A stretch of DNA of 64,000 nt from Fasciola hepatica (Eukaryota > Platyhelminthes > Trematoda > Plagiorchiida > Fasciolidae): the NCBI GenBank assembly GCA_948099385.1, contig CANUEZ040000182.1, positions 20,461,501 to 20,525,500 of the forward strand. The letters run 5' to 3'. A program made the position numbers and the translations under genes. Under the pieces are notes generated by a model. The model did no database searches. It had not been told where the DNA came from and saw nothing but the letters and a program-made list of their open reading frames with translations. Each line of letters opens with the position of its first letter. Positions within the stretch are counted from its first letter, which is position 1. Shown here piece after piece: positions 1 through 12,813 of this stretch.

Positions 1-976
1 GTCAGCATTCTACTACGTCTTCAAAGGTAGTGCTTTTAATGGATACACTGGTTGAGAAACCTCGGAGCCTCAGAGTGTAGGCATTTTCGTCAAAATGGCA
101 CATCAGTAAGGTTGTTTTTTCCGGCTCTTTACCAGCATCGTCTGCGTCAAAGGGTCCACTAAACTCACTACATATATGCTCTCAGTATGGTCCATACCTT
201 ATCGCTAGTTTCACAGCAATTCTGTGGAGGGGGGGAGGTAGGAAAGATGCAGCGGAACCGCTGTGAACTACTTTCTTGTCGTTTTTTCTCGTTCATGATA
301 ACCGAAGCTCTTGCTGGGCACTGGATACGAAGCGTGTGCGCCTGACGCGTCCTAACCGCCAGTAGGTGAATAAAAAATAAACCATGAAGATCTTAATTCT
401 CAAAAAAAGCTGACTTCCGTTAGAAAGCAGAGGATTTGTTTAGAACAACATATTATTTATACCACAGATCTAATCACAGTTGTTACAGTTCTGGATAATT
501 CACTGCTAGAGGAAAAACTGAAATCGCCACGTACATTCCACCCGTCTTTAAGGACTTCGTTGCTCTGTACGTGACAATCAGCTGACGGGTTAATGCCACC
601 AACAAGCATGCAGTGGGTAATTGAATCGAAGGCGGCGTTCTTACCATTAGAATGGGTCACTTTTTATCATTAACTTTGCCGTTATTTCGAAGTGTTATTA
701 ACTTATTTCACTCTCTAAAGCTGATAGTCACATTGATCATGACCTTTACGTTGGTAGAGTACAGCAGTTTGTTTCGCCTCCAGTTGATTGTATCCTCTTC
801 AGTCCGTGGCTGATATTTGTTAATAGAATCGCTGCCTCAGTTACTTTCACTTCTGACTGACTTGTTTTGCAAAACGTGAAATAAAATCTGCATCCTCTGT
901 CTCTAAGGTTCAGCTGACGCCGAAAGGAGTCTAATACTTATTGCAATGTACATGAGTAGTAAGAAACTAGGTTTGT
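1..976. other. Upstream flank or TTLL7 intron, no feature recognised
   Basis: AT-rich sequence with frequent stops in all frames. It probably belongs to a TTLL7 intron, since the first recognised exon is internal to the protein. No repeat could be named. Confidence 0.4.
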
Positions 977-1378
977 GTGATATGATTCTTCATGCAGCAT
1001 AAATTCTCAAATCACCATTGAAAACCATGGGAGCATTGTATAGCTATTTCATCCCTGTTAGGAACCATCAGCTGTGCACATCCACTGAGCTCCCACGGGG
1101 AGTGAAACCCCGGAGCTAACAGTTGCGAGTCAGTCACAGCTATCCGGTGAGCATTGAACCCTGTAGTGTATATATTTGATAGCCCATCGGGAGCCAGCTC
1201 GTATAGCCTTGTGTTTAAGATGTTTGACTCACAGTTCGCCCCGGGTTCGACTGCTAGTAGGGGCTCAGTGGATGTGCACTGCCGATGATTCCCAACAAGG
1301 AAGAAATAGCTGTACAATGTTAACATGGTTTTTGAAGGTTTGAGCGTCCACACTGCATGGAGAATCATGCTATACAGT
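977..1378. repeat. Head-to-head pair of tRNA-headed SINEs forming a palindrome
   Basis: The left half (977 to about 1140) and the right half (about 1195-1378) are inverted, diverged copies of one element. Matching landmarks on the two arms are atgattctNcatgcag at the outer ends, then aaaaccatg, agctatttc and gtgcacatccactgag. The inner ends carry tRNA-like heads; the right one has CCCCGGGTTCGACTG, a degenerate Pol III B box. Single copies of the same family occur at 19590-19785 (+) and 28196-28320 (-). Confidence 0.7.
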
Positions 1379-2062
1379 TTGGAATATCATACATCACAGT
1401 TTATTAAAAAAATGTAATAACGTCGCACACTCGCCAAAAAAGGACGGATAGCATTCTTAAGTGGTTGCCCAGTGACAATCATTACTTACACTCCCAGCGA
1501 AAAGCCCCAAATCACCCATATTTACCGCACTGCGATATTACCTCAACACTCCTGATCACGGTGTGGAGTTCACAGGTTCTGTTTATCTATGCAGATGCCA
1601 AAGAATCTAAACCCAGATTTCCACTCATACTTAAGGCGTTTGTTGGAGTTTTCACCCTGATTATTGTAATATGCCCAGCTGCCTTGTGGACCAGAATGTT
1701 GAGTCGAAGGCTTCGGTCACGGTTCTCAAAGAAAATTTCCTTCTGCATTGTAGGTAGTCATGAAATATGATTTTACTAGAAATCGTTTGCGGTCCCTTGG
1801 AAAACAATTCTCCTCCTACTTTCCATCCTTCACCTAAATAATTTCTTCTTGCAGAATCTACCTCAACCATAAAATATTCCAATTTGTATTTACAACACTT
1901 TCAGTGCCTTCTGGGCACTTCTGTGCTCTAATTCAGGTTGATACCTCACAGCATCGTCGAGTCAAGAGCAAAGTCAATGAAAATACATACAGCAAGTGGT
2001 CAGAAAAAAGGTTATAGGTGTGAACCATGAAGACAAAGAAAAGCTCGGACGAAACTACGCCA

Positions 2063-2302
2063 CTAGCCACGGCACACAGCTGCATCCCACAGTGTCCCCA
2101 GCCATTCGGTAGGTGGGTCTCTTAGACTCCAACCCGGAAGCTTAACACGTTCTGCTGGGCCGAGCACACTGGTTAACTGACTGACCGCCTCGGGGAAAAA
2201 TGTACATCGAGGATATCTATCTGCGGGCATGCACCACACGTGTCCCAGCCGTCTTAGCATGCTAATTGGGCACTTGTTCCAGTGAATAATCTCTAGTTCC
2301 AA
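2063..2302 (-). mobile_element. RTE-like LINE remnant, 3' end of the polymerase ORF
   Basis: A minus-strand frame reads HWNKCPISMLRRLGHVWCMP, then ADRYPRC, then RVKLPGWSLRDPPTEWLGTL. The LRxLGHVxxMPxxRxPR signature with a downstream PGWxxRDP block is typical of the C-terminal tail of RTE-like non-LTR retrotransposons common in flatworms. Only about 240 bp are readable, so this is a 5'-truncated, decayed copy. Confidence 0.75.
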
Positions 2303-4645
2303 AGAGGCTACGCCTTAACTCAGAATAGCTGACGCGGTTTTCCTACCGCATTGGAGGAGGATTTTTTGTCGCTCTCGTAAGCTGATGTGATTCTTGTTTA
2401 ATGATCTTTTTCTCGTGAAAGAAGTGATGTTTTTGCAAGTATATTCAACAGTTGTCAAAATTAAAACGCAACTATGATAACGCACATATCAGACCGTACA
2501 GGAACGGGAAAACCTGGGTTAAAGTCAGTGATGAAAACGATGTTATGAAAGAAGACAAAATAAAACAGCTGTTTATGCTCTTAAAAATTAACTGGCAATA
2601 AGTTAGTTACTTCTTTTCACTCCAGCTTTCCTTAAGAAACACCAGCTCAGCAGTACTGAAAACAGATTTGACGCTGGGCTCTGAAGGCCATGCAGGCGAT
2701 TGGAATGATTATCAACAAGCGCATGTTTCCAGATGAACTTGCTTTTCGAACTTGGTCGGCTATTTCGTGATGTGGAATAATAGTTTGTAAAACTGCTCCT
2801 TGCCAAACTCATCGCGTCGGCCTCTTGGATAGAGTTGGCACGATTTTACGGCCGAATGACCATGCGTCGCAATCAATCTTTTAACTTTCGACCTGTCCTT
2901 TTCCTTTTCCTAGTACTTTAAATAAAAAGTGAAAATGTATACATATACACTGACAGCATTAGTACAATCAATGTCTTCCGTAGCCATGCAAAACCTCAGT
3001 TTTATTGTCACTGGGTTTTTCAAAAGGAAATTTGTAAAGTGCGTTGTATGTGGATGCAGGCGCTAATCAGTTTCTCGTACAAAAGTCCGCGCGACAGTCC
3101 TGTAGTAAAATGTTTGCACCGTCAGCGGAATACCGGCCCACCGATTTTTAAGAAGTATTGATCATGTTTGGCGGCAACACCGTGTCATTTATCAAGTGTG
3201 GACAGTCGCCCTATGTCGGAAATAATTTTTCGCACCGACTCTGGTGGCCTTGACGAATTTTTCGTCTACTTGACCATCTGTTAGCTTCAAAATGCACTAC
3301 TTGAACACTTAACGCATGGCTAGAAAAAGCCAAGCAGTGGCTAGTTTGCGAACGTTCGAGCATTCGAGTTGACTTCCAGCCGCACTACATGGCTGCCCGT
3401 TTGAGGCGCAAGGGGCAAGCATTATCTTTAGGTAGATACATTAGGAGCTATGGCGGAAAATCCTATAGAATGACGCGAACGCTGTGCAGCATGCTCAATA
3501 AAATCCAGCGAACCCTCTTCCCTAATTATTAGAAAGAAAAAAAACACTCACCGCAGAAAAACTATCAGGAAGCCTGTATTTGGTGAGGAATGGGGTGCGA
3601 AACTTGTTTTTTTTACAGACACTTATCCCCGCATACATATTTTTTCCTTTACCTTGTTGTGATTCAGTTCCAGCCAACCTACAATGGGGCGTCAAAATAA
3701 TTGTTTCTCGTATCCAGTAAGTGTAGGACGTGTTAAGTTAAGCAGTTTACCGCAACATCAGCACTAGAATGAACATGGACATGTGGCATCATATGACGGT
3801 CCAATCTTATGACTTGAGCCCACCCATCTGTGGCCGAATGAGCGGAACCGAGGACTTGGGTCAGTGCACTGGATGTGCTTGCCCACCTTTAGATGCTTAC
3901 CTGCGAAAGGAAATTTGACTGCACTGTTACATATGCTTGCACGTGAATATCAGTAAGTGTATATTATACATGGGCAGACGCAACAGTTATACACCCGTAT
4001 TACAAATGCATAGGCTCAATTTGATCTTGCATTGGAGCCACGATGATCTATTGAACGACTGAATCACGGATTTATCACCGAAACGCAGTCGGAAAAGCTG
4101 AGACCAGTAGATTATCATACGCCTATTTTTAATGGGTTGTCAAAGGCCCACAAATGTTGTCCCATTACGCCCCATAATGTCTGGTTATGATTTGTCGTGG
4201 TGTAACCTGATGTGTTGTCGGTCGCTGAATGTGCGGAACCGTTAGAAACATAGTCGTTATGTTAGTTTCTGTTCATAGTTGAGCTGCACAAATGTTGAAA
4301 TAAAAAAGATAAATAATCATGCGAAAAGCGGGAGTGTTCTGATGATGGTTTAAGTTGAATATGGACACGAATATTGCCGAAAAAATCTAACGATGGGTGA
4401 TTGCATATTGCTTACTTTGCGATATTTTTTTAAAACTATATATACACAATGTTACTATTATATCATTAATTATTAGACTGTGCAATTTCATCACAATTCA
4501 GATACTGACAGCCTAATAGAATGGTTTAAATTACACCTTTCACATATACATCAATTTGAATGTACGACATGTTCCATTTATCTGATTGAACCGATTTCCG
4601 ATTTCAGTCTTCCCATGCATTTTCGTTCATCCACTTTATCTTTAG
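2303..4645. other. TTLL7 intronic or upstream DNA, nothing recognised
   Basis: I searched for the missing N-terminal TTLL exons (the NHFPG, VPRTWIFP and KPxNGxxGxG blocks) on the plus strand and saw none. There is no microsatellite and no repeat that I can name. Confidence 0.4.
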
Positions 4646-4874
4646 TATCCGACTGTACCGAAACGCTGAAAGCGTACCTGCAAATCCGATGGGAGGCACT
4701 CCGTGTGTGGTGCAAGAGTACATAAACAATCCGCTTCTGATCGATGGTTTCAAATGCGATTTGAGGGTATATGTTCTTGTCACCTCCTGTGATCCACTGC
4801 GGGTCTACGTGTACAACGATGGTCTTGTTCGTCTAGGTACTGAAAAATATATGGATCCGTCGGCATCGAATGGG
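4646..4874 (+). CDS. TTLL7: TTLL7 exon a (TTL domain, central)
   Basis: Acceptor ctttag precedes T-ATC; the first base would complete a glycine codon (GG|T) ending the previous, unseen exon. It encodes [11 protein letters not shown] followed by [31 protein letters not shown] and [10 protein letters not shown], the ATP-grasp core strands. The donor is GGG|gtgagt, phase 0. The upstream exon carrying the KPxNGxxGxG nucleotide loop was searched for in 1-4645 and not recognised. Confidence 0.92.
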
Positions 4875-7800
4875 GTGAGTGAACTCATTTAAACTGGCAA
4901 TGTATGTGGTCAGCCTTCACAATAATGTATTTGTAAATAAATCCTATGAATGGAAGTGCTTTCATTTTAAAAAGGAACATTTTTGTTATTCTTATTCTGA
5001 ATTGTTTGTTTTAACCATCCATGGGTGGATTTTGATGTGCTACGCGAAGGCAGATAACGATTTTCTTCGGAAGCCCTCTGGAACCAGTCACCTGCATCCG
5101 TCTTTTTGGCGAATTTGGAAAAGTTCAGAGTTGTCACGTTGTCACCTCTGGATTTGCCGAGGGTCTTAAACGAGTGAAGAGTTTTCTTGTTCTGCTGGCT
5201 GAATTTATTTTTCTGTAAAAATCATTGGGAAGAAACTATTGAAGTGAATACCAACTGGTTAAGATTTTCTGATTTAAGACAACCCCAAAACTTTACATCA
5301 AAATATTTTCATCGTATGTAGTTTCAGCTGAATATTCTTGATTTTCTTTTCTCCGAAATGCATCAGGAATCCGTGTATATGCATCTAACTAACTATGCGG
5401 TAAACAAACGTCATGCCGGCTACAATCGCAGTCCGAACGAGATGGTTGGCAGTAAACGTTCATTCAGTTTTTTGGATCACTATTTACGTGACACGCGTCA
5501 CGTGGATCCTGTGCATATCTGGCGTAGCATTCGTGAACTGATCGTGAAAACGATTGCCATTGCTGCGCCTCATTTACTTCATTCCTATCGAATGTGTAGC
5601 AGAGGTCACGTACAGTTAGGTCGAGCGTTCAGTTTGGAAGCCATCCCGGCACATGGTTTTCCGGAGTCCCGATTCGTTGCTTCACAAGAGGTGAGAAGAA
5701 GTAATTTACGGAAGACTAACATGAGATCCACTGGAGAACGACTCACAAAAACCAGCACTGAATCCGCTTCTACTTTGGCGTCAACTGGGTCTGTTCGGTC
5801 GCAAAGAGCCAGATCACAGTCGTCAGCTAAAACCCGTGGAATCGCACATTTCATTCCGTCACACTTCTTTGAAATTCTGGGATTCGATATTCTACTGGAC
5901 AATGACTTAAAACCTTGGTTGCTTGAAGTTAACCGATCACCTAGTTTCAATGGAGACCAGGAGTTGGATCGTCGAGTAAAGCACGGTCTACTTATGGACA
6001 CACTCCGTCTGCTGAATATTCGGTGAGTCTAAAGACAAGGGTTTTGAGTAAGTGCAGCCTTGAGGACAACTCGCATATTGTGAGCATGATTCTACCTTGA
6101 TTGTTTCGCTTTTATAAATTTCCGTTGTTGAAGATTGTCCTGAACAAGCATGCTGTGCAGCGCACCAAACGTTTCAGTGCGTTTGTGATTTTTTAGTACA
6201 CAGGCGGTCTGAACCTATTTTAATCTGATGGAATTAGTATCGACTGAGATCCTGCTCACGGTATCAGTTACTTTGGCACTGTCGGCATTGAATCATCACC
6301 TAATTTGGTTTCAAGCCTTACGGTTGGTCAGCGTTATGTTAGTCCTTTTAATTGATGTTTGACAGAACACCAAATGTACCATTAACTTCCAGGTCTTATT
6401 TAATTTTCTGACTTTGCTTCCTCGAACTCAGACTAAATTATGTTAGCGTTGTCGTCTGAAATGACCACCAAATATTGCCAATCTCAGAATTCAGTGAGTA
6501 TAATTTGAACTGCAACTCAGGCTAACCTAGCTTGGGTCATGATTAGACACGGTGTTTAGTCCGTAATGATTGAGTGGTATAAGTCGGTGGCCGGAGAGTA
6601 CCGGTTCGTGGGTTCGAATCCCGTCACCATGAATAAAATATAGCGGTAGGCGGATCACGGCTGTTCCTCAGATTGTTATCGCGTATGACCTGTCGAGAAC
6701 TTCTTCGGTTCAGAAATCCAATTTCTGGTTCTAGAATTGCCCATGCACCTCGCCCTTAGAGTGCATTGGACTATAGTATAAATGTGGCCTTCCAGTACCA
6801 CTGTTCTCACAATTAGACTCGCCGTAGCTAAAGTAAAAATCTAACTTGGGATTATTTGCAATTAGTACAATTTATCATCACTAATCATTTCATCTGTATA
6901 AAATTATTATGCAACAATAAGTAGTATTAGTTATCATAAATTGTTAGGAAGCGACAGAAAAATGTGGGCTTACTCAAAATCTGAACAACCTTAAACAACA
7001 AGAAACAACAACAGGATTGTTTCTGCCGACAGGTTTTCAGGAACTTCAACGTTTGTAACCGGTCACTGTTGGAGAATAGAGTGTTGTCCGTTCACTAGAG
7101 ATATCTGTGGTCGTTGTTGTGCTGTATTTATAAGTTACCCGTTGATATCCATGGGAACTTAGTTGACCTAAGTTGGTAAACTGTGGCCCGAAGCCCGCGG
7201 CCATACCACTGCCATTCCTAACAGAGTCTTAAACGCTTTGGAACTCCAAGCCATATAGTGAATTACTGGTTTCCCCTCTCACAGAACAACGACATCGTTT
7301 ACAACAACACTCACTTGAACATACACTTTTTCTGCATATAATCACTGACACTCAAGACACTCGCCAACTTCAATCTGAAGCGTACTGTTTAGTCTATGAA
7401 CCGTTTTATTCAATCCTCATGCTTTGTTTTTGACTGAGACTCACTAATTCCATCTCATCAGGCACCATACGGTTCCATTTCCGTAAGTACTCATTTCAGT
7501 AGTCTTCCTCGCTTAAAATGAATGTTTTAACTAGGCCGAACAACCTACTACTCGTTTCCGAATTCCGAATCTCATTTATTCCAGCAGTATGTTCCAGTCC
7601 ATATAACTCAAACTTTAATTTTCCTTTTCTTACTCATTATATTTTACACCTCTGACCGACCCAGTAAAAACGGTCGTTCCCGGATCTTTCATCCTCTCTC
7701 TTCGTACCGAGTTACCGTCTTGCGAGGTTTCAGCGTCTGTTACGAGTGATGATTTCCACACTATGAAGACACTTCGAAGCTGAGTTTTCACTCTGGTCAG

Positions 7801-10800
7801 CGACTTCAGCAAGTCGATTAACCTGCCCCACGCCCATCTCTAGCCGAGCTTAAAGCCGTCCGCATGAGGTCAAGCTGCGTAACCTCTAATCCTTTTCATT
7901 TTCTAATACCAACGTTTCGTTCCCGCTTAGATAAATAAATCAGACATATTTCTTCTATTTTTGGTGGCTTTCTGGCCTCTTACTTCTGGATTACTTGTCA
8001 CTTCACTTTTGATGTTACTACTTCCTTATGTAAATTTACTGAAACTGTTGTTCAAAGTGGGTGAGTGTTCACTTTTCTCTTTTCAAAACGGAGAAATTCG
8101 TGTTTGGTTTAATTACGCACGTTTTTCGTGATTTGTGAAAGAAAATCCATCTTCTCACCGACAACATTTCCTTCTCGCTCTGCGATCTCGCCAGCGTTTT
8201 TTGCGGGAAAGGCAGTATTGCTCATTTGCTTGTCGGTGAGCCAAAATCAGCATCAATCGATACAAAGATAAACACGCGTGCTGTTTGGTACCCGCTTGCG
8301 GAACACTCTGGTTTCTCACCAATAAGGCTACCAAAATCGTCTCTACATTTTACACTTCCTCCACCCTATAGTCCTCGTCACTGTTGTCTTCGAACCACAA
8401 CAGAAATCAGACGTTTCTGCTGTTGACTAAACTGTGCCCGATCCAACCATTCTCTTGTGTCTCAGTGCAGTGAACTTACTCCTCTTACTACCAAAAGGGA
8501 AGCTCAACAGACTCCGACGTCAATTACTCCACACAAAACATCTGGTACGACTAGTATTTGGAGGGTGCCATGGATTCGGCCTGTATTGCGACTTCTTCAC
8601 TCGTCTCTCTTCTCACGGGCGTCTATTCTACCTTGTTTAAAAAAGGTCGTAGTTTTTTCCCATCTTCGAACATTAGGACCCATCTGACCCTTGAAAGTAC
8701 CATCTCATCTCCCTCACATTCGTCATTTCTAAGTCGCAAAAACCATCAAATTCGACTAGTCACATTTCTGGAATGCATAGGATTGTTAACCTGCTATTGG
8801 CTCAGATTTTGACATCAGAATCTGCCGGAGATCTATAAGCTGTTGCCAGCACTCCCAGTCAGCCATGAAGGAACCCACTTGGTCTTTCTAGACGTCATAG
8901 AAAAGTTCACTTGACTCTGATATAAAAATCTATCGCCAAAGCTACCCTGTCCAGTGATTCCATCCACTTTTCATCTTTTTATTTTAATTTATAGCCTTCT
9001 GACAATGAATGCAAAACTTATTTACGCCTTTACCGAAGACGTCGCCGTCCACCGTTTTTCTTCTCACTCCAACTGCGCCTCCCTTAAGATAGATCGCTTC
9101 CAACGTTTTATAAGTTCACGAGATTTCTGCTTCGGAATTTCTCTGGTTGGAATACCAAAAGCCTGTTCTTTCTAATGCTTCCAAAACCTCTCTTCCGTAC
9201 GTCATTTTTGAAAATCAGTCATCTTTCGTCCTTTGAACGTACACTCAGTCTCGCTTCATCTCGTGAAATCATGCTCTCTCATTAGTACTTTAGTTAATTT
9301 ATTCCAAGTTATTTTTAAAATTCATGGCTTGCTTCTCAATCTGCACTCGAGATTGATTCATTTTCTTGAGATAGACGTATCTAAACTTAGTTCACCTTCT
9401 ACTGTGCAAAGCTCAAATTCACCAAATATTCGTGCGTCCCTATCACTTGTAAGATCAAGTTTCGTCTTCCGCTCTATCTCTTCTCGATCAAGTCCAACCC
9501 AATACCACTGTATCAAAATCTCTCCCAAATTCGCTGTATGGTAACCGATCTATTAACGGACAGCCATAGGGCTTCACTCCTTCATTAGTATCGTTCTTTT
9601 TTATGATCCTTTTCTTACCCTTCCTTTATCTATCCATCGTCTTCTCCGTTCGCAGTCATATAACCACCCATATCAGGCCTCTATCTCAAGATGTCGGACT
9701 TCTATCTTCCAGGTTGAATTTTTCTTGAGGATATCCAAACTATGGAACACCCAAATAATTATTTCTTTGAAACCATGATACATAATGCGATCCTTGAGAT
9801 TTTTATCGCACAGGGTACCTTCCAGTCCGGGAATGTACCCACTTAGTCTTAATCCACTACATGTAAGAAACTAAAAAACACTCACTGAAGGAGACGGTTA
9901 TCCGTTGTGTGCTGTGTCTTCGTACCGACTAGGTTTCAGACGAATTAGCTCCAAAAATAAATTATGCATTGCAGTAGGTGTGCACCTTGACCTGATCGGC
10001 GGTGGTCAAGCGTTCATACCTGCGAAATTCAGTAGGGTTCAAATCGTGCCGCGCTGGCCCCTTCTCGATTAGGTAACCATTAGTAGGCGTGAACCTTTCC
10101 AAAAATATTCCATCAGTTTTATTTTCATTTGTATTGGTATGGTAGATTCATTCAAGCAGTATACCGACATTCGACCATCTCACGCAAAAACAGAACACGA
10201 AAAATGAGCCAGTTATTGCAAGTGGCAAAATAGCTGGAATGTTTAATAAGTAAGACAGTACGGAAAAACTAATTTAGTTACAAAGTTTTAAAGGTAGCTT
10301 AGCTTTCCTGTCCTCTCCATTGGTCAGAACCCGAGCCAGATAGGGTATTGAGTAGTGTTGTACAGATGTGCCCTAGAGAATAGGTGCCGAAACATATGAT
10401 AGATCACTGAATGAGAACCGCAAAAGGACAAGTCAATATGTAACGGCTGAGTTGGATCCTGGATTATCTCGTCGGCTAGGATTAAACTAGAATTGAAAGG
10501 CTGGTCACTGATTTCAGTCAAATGAGCGTCAATGGTAATAGATGAAGCGAGACTTCTAATTACCAGGTCACAGTGTAGGGCTTCGTGGTTCCGTTTCAGA
10601 AAGCCTGTAAAGAGTTCCTAGGATCAGTAAACCAGGGTAGTTAGAACATGTCAATAGAAGAACTTGGAAATGGCTAACCGCTGTCTGAAGCCGTCTAGGT
10701 TTCTAAGTTTGAAAAGAGACGCTGCAGTTTTCCGATTCATTTATAAATGCGGGCTGTACGTCGTAAACTGTTATCAAAGTGAACTGCAAGTACTTGACAT

Positions 10801-12733
10801 AGCTCACTGCAGACAGGAATTTGGGATTACCGGAAACATAACCTGTTAGGGAAGGGGAATATGAAGTACTAAAAACTCATACAGGACACTTGGTGGGGTT
10901 CATTTCGAGGCCAATTCGGTTGGAAAAATGTTCCATTTGAGATAAGATTTCGTTAATGTTTTGAAAATCAGAAATGGCATGAAAAACACCATCATTACCA
11001 GTGTATTAAAATACTTCAGAAGTGGATAATTCAGATAGGTCACTGATATCAGTGTAAAATGGGACAAAGGACAACACGCCACCCTGAAGTACTTCGGAAC
11101 TGTTGCCAAAAGGTTCAGAAAATTTGTTTATTCTTAGTTTTTTGCATTGTACATCAAAAATAGTTAGAAGGAAAAACAATAATTTTTGCGGAACAGGTAA
11201 AAGCCTCAAGATTTTGAAAAAGAACAACGGATACTCATTCAAATGTAAGGGATATTCAAGAAACACTGAGCGGATGGATGGAGCGGACCAGTCCAGGAAT
11301 CTAGTATCGAAGTGGACTAAAGAAACTACAACATAAAGAACAGGTCTCTTGGGTTTGTACACAAACTGAAAAGGTTCGGGAGGTACAATCAGGTGAGTTT
11401 GAATACGATTAAGTATAGCTTTCGCAGTTGCTGATGTAAAACTATCGGATGAAAACTTCTGTCCAAACCAGCTGTGTTTGAGCCTTTGGGAACTGGAATC
11501 ACGGCAATTGGTTGTCAGCAGTCAGGAACTCATTCAACGTAGTGGTCATGTTTCCACAAGCTGGGCAGCCTCATGCCCAGGAGTTGAGTAAGAGAGGCCA
11601 TCCGAACCTGCAAAAGACGATGATTTTATTTCCGAAGAATTTAAAGTGCGTCGTACGTAGAGAAAGGTTCATTGTTTGCACTAACACAATGAGAATGTGA
11701 CGAAGAAATGCCACAAAAGGATATATAAGGTAGCCTTGAGGTGGCCTACATCAATGCCATCGTTGTGGAATTTAGCTTTATGACCACAGAATAGCTTCAT
11801 GCCGTGCTACAAAAACTTGGAGTTCTTAGTTCTCAGGAATTTTGCGGCAAGCGATACATCCAATCGTTTTAGTTCTACCTTCAATAAAAGTTGTTACTGT
11901 CTGACTTGCAAACTGAAACTTGTATTCGAGTTCCTTTTGCCTCCATAGAATCTGTAATAGTTGAGAGACCACCCAACCACTAGACGCAAATGGGGTTTCA
12001 ATTGGTCAACAGGGGTTGAGTATAGTGCTCTCGGTATCATTACGGAGTTCAGCAACACGGAGGAGTGAACATGAGGAAAAACCAAGAAAATGAAGATCTG
12101 ATGACTACGTTTATTAGCGAGATTTTACCCGGGGAAAAAGGTTCGAAGGCAAAATTTTACCTGATTTGTTTATGTAAAGAATCTGCGAGGAGCTTGTTAA
12201 TACATTTTTAGCTTGAGAAATGAACTATGGTAGCTTGTAGAAGTAGGTGCCTTTGATTTAAGAGAGAAAGACTGTGTGGTTGGTGGTTACACTGTCCAAC
12301 GCAGAATTTGCTCCTAGGAGGATTGCTGAAAGGAAGAAGTGGATGTGTGCCTGCATGACTAAAATCACCAACAGAAACGTAAATCTTCATCCAAAAGTGG
12401 GACTAGGAATGATAATAGTGCATCGTGGAAATAAATGACATCCGAATGTTAACAAAGAGAAGCAATGTGCAGGTTAGTTATAATTGCACTTCAAAAACAA
12501 GCACATCTTGGAAACTTCTGAATAGACAAAAAACAGTACCGTTCGCAGAGTGCTTAAACATGACATTAGGCCCACAGCTCCAAGCTGAGTTGACGTAGAT
12601 CGCTATAAATCTATCGTATATCTTATTGCTCGACAACCTTAGTTTCAGTGGTTGACTGTTTTACTCCGTTATACTCCTCCATTTTTGTACTTGTTGTTTT
12701 GCCGTTGGCGCCATGTTTGATTTCAAACTGATG

Positions 12734-12813
<80 letters not shown>

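Noticed and set aside
5606..6001. 131-codon minus-strand frame
   Set aside because: It is the complement of TTLL7 exon b; the plus-strand frame has clear TTL-domain conservation.
6561..6632. tRNA gene
   Set aside because: The B box is perfect but the acceptor and anticodon stems do not pair convincingly; a SINE head fits better. The same reasoning applies at 9991, 33421, 34441 and 50461.
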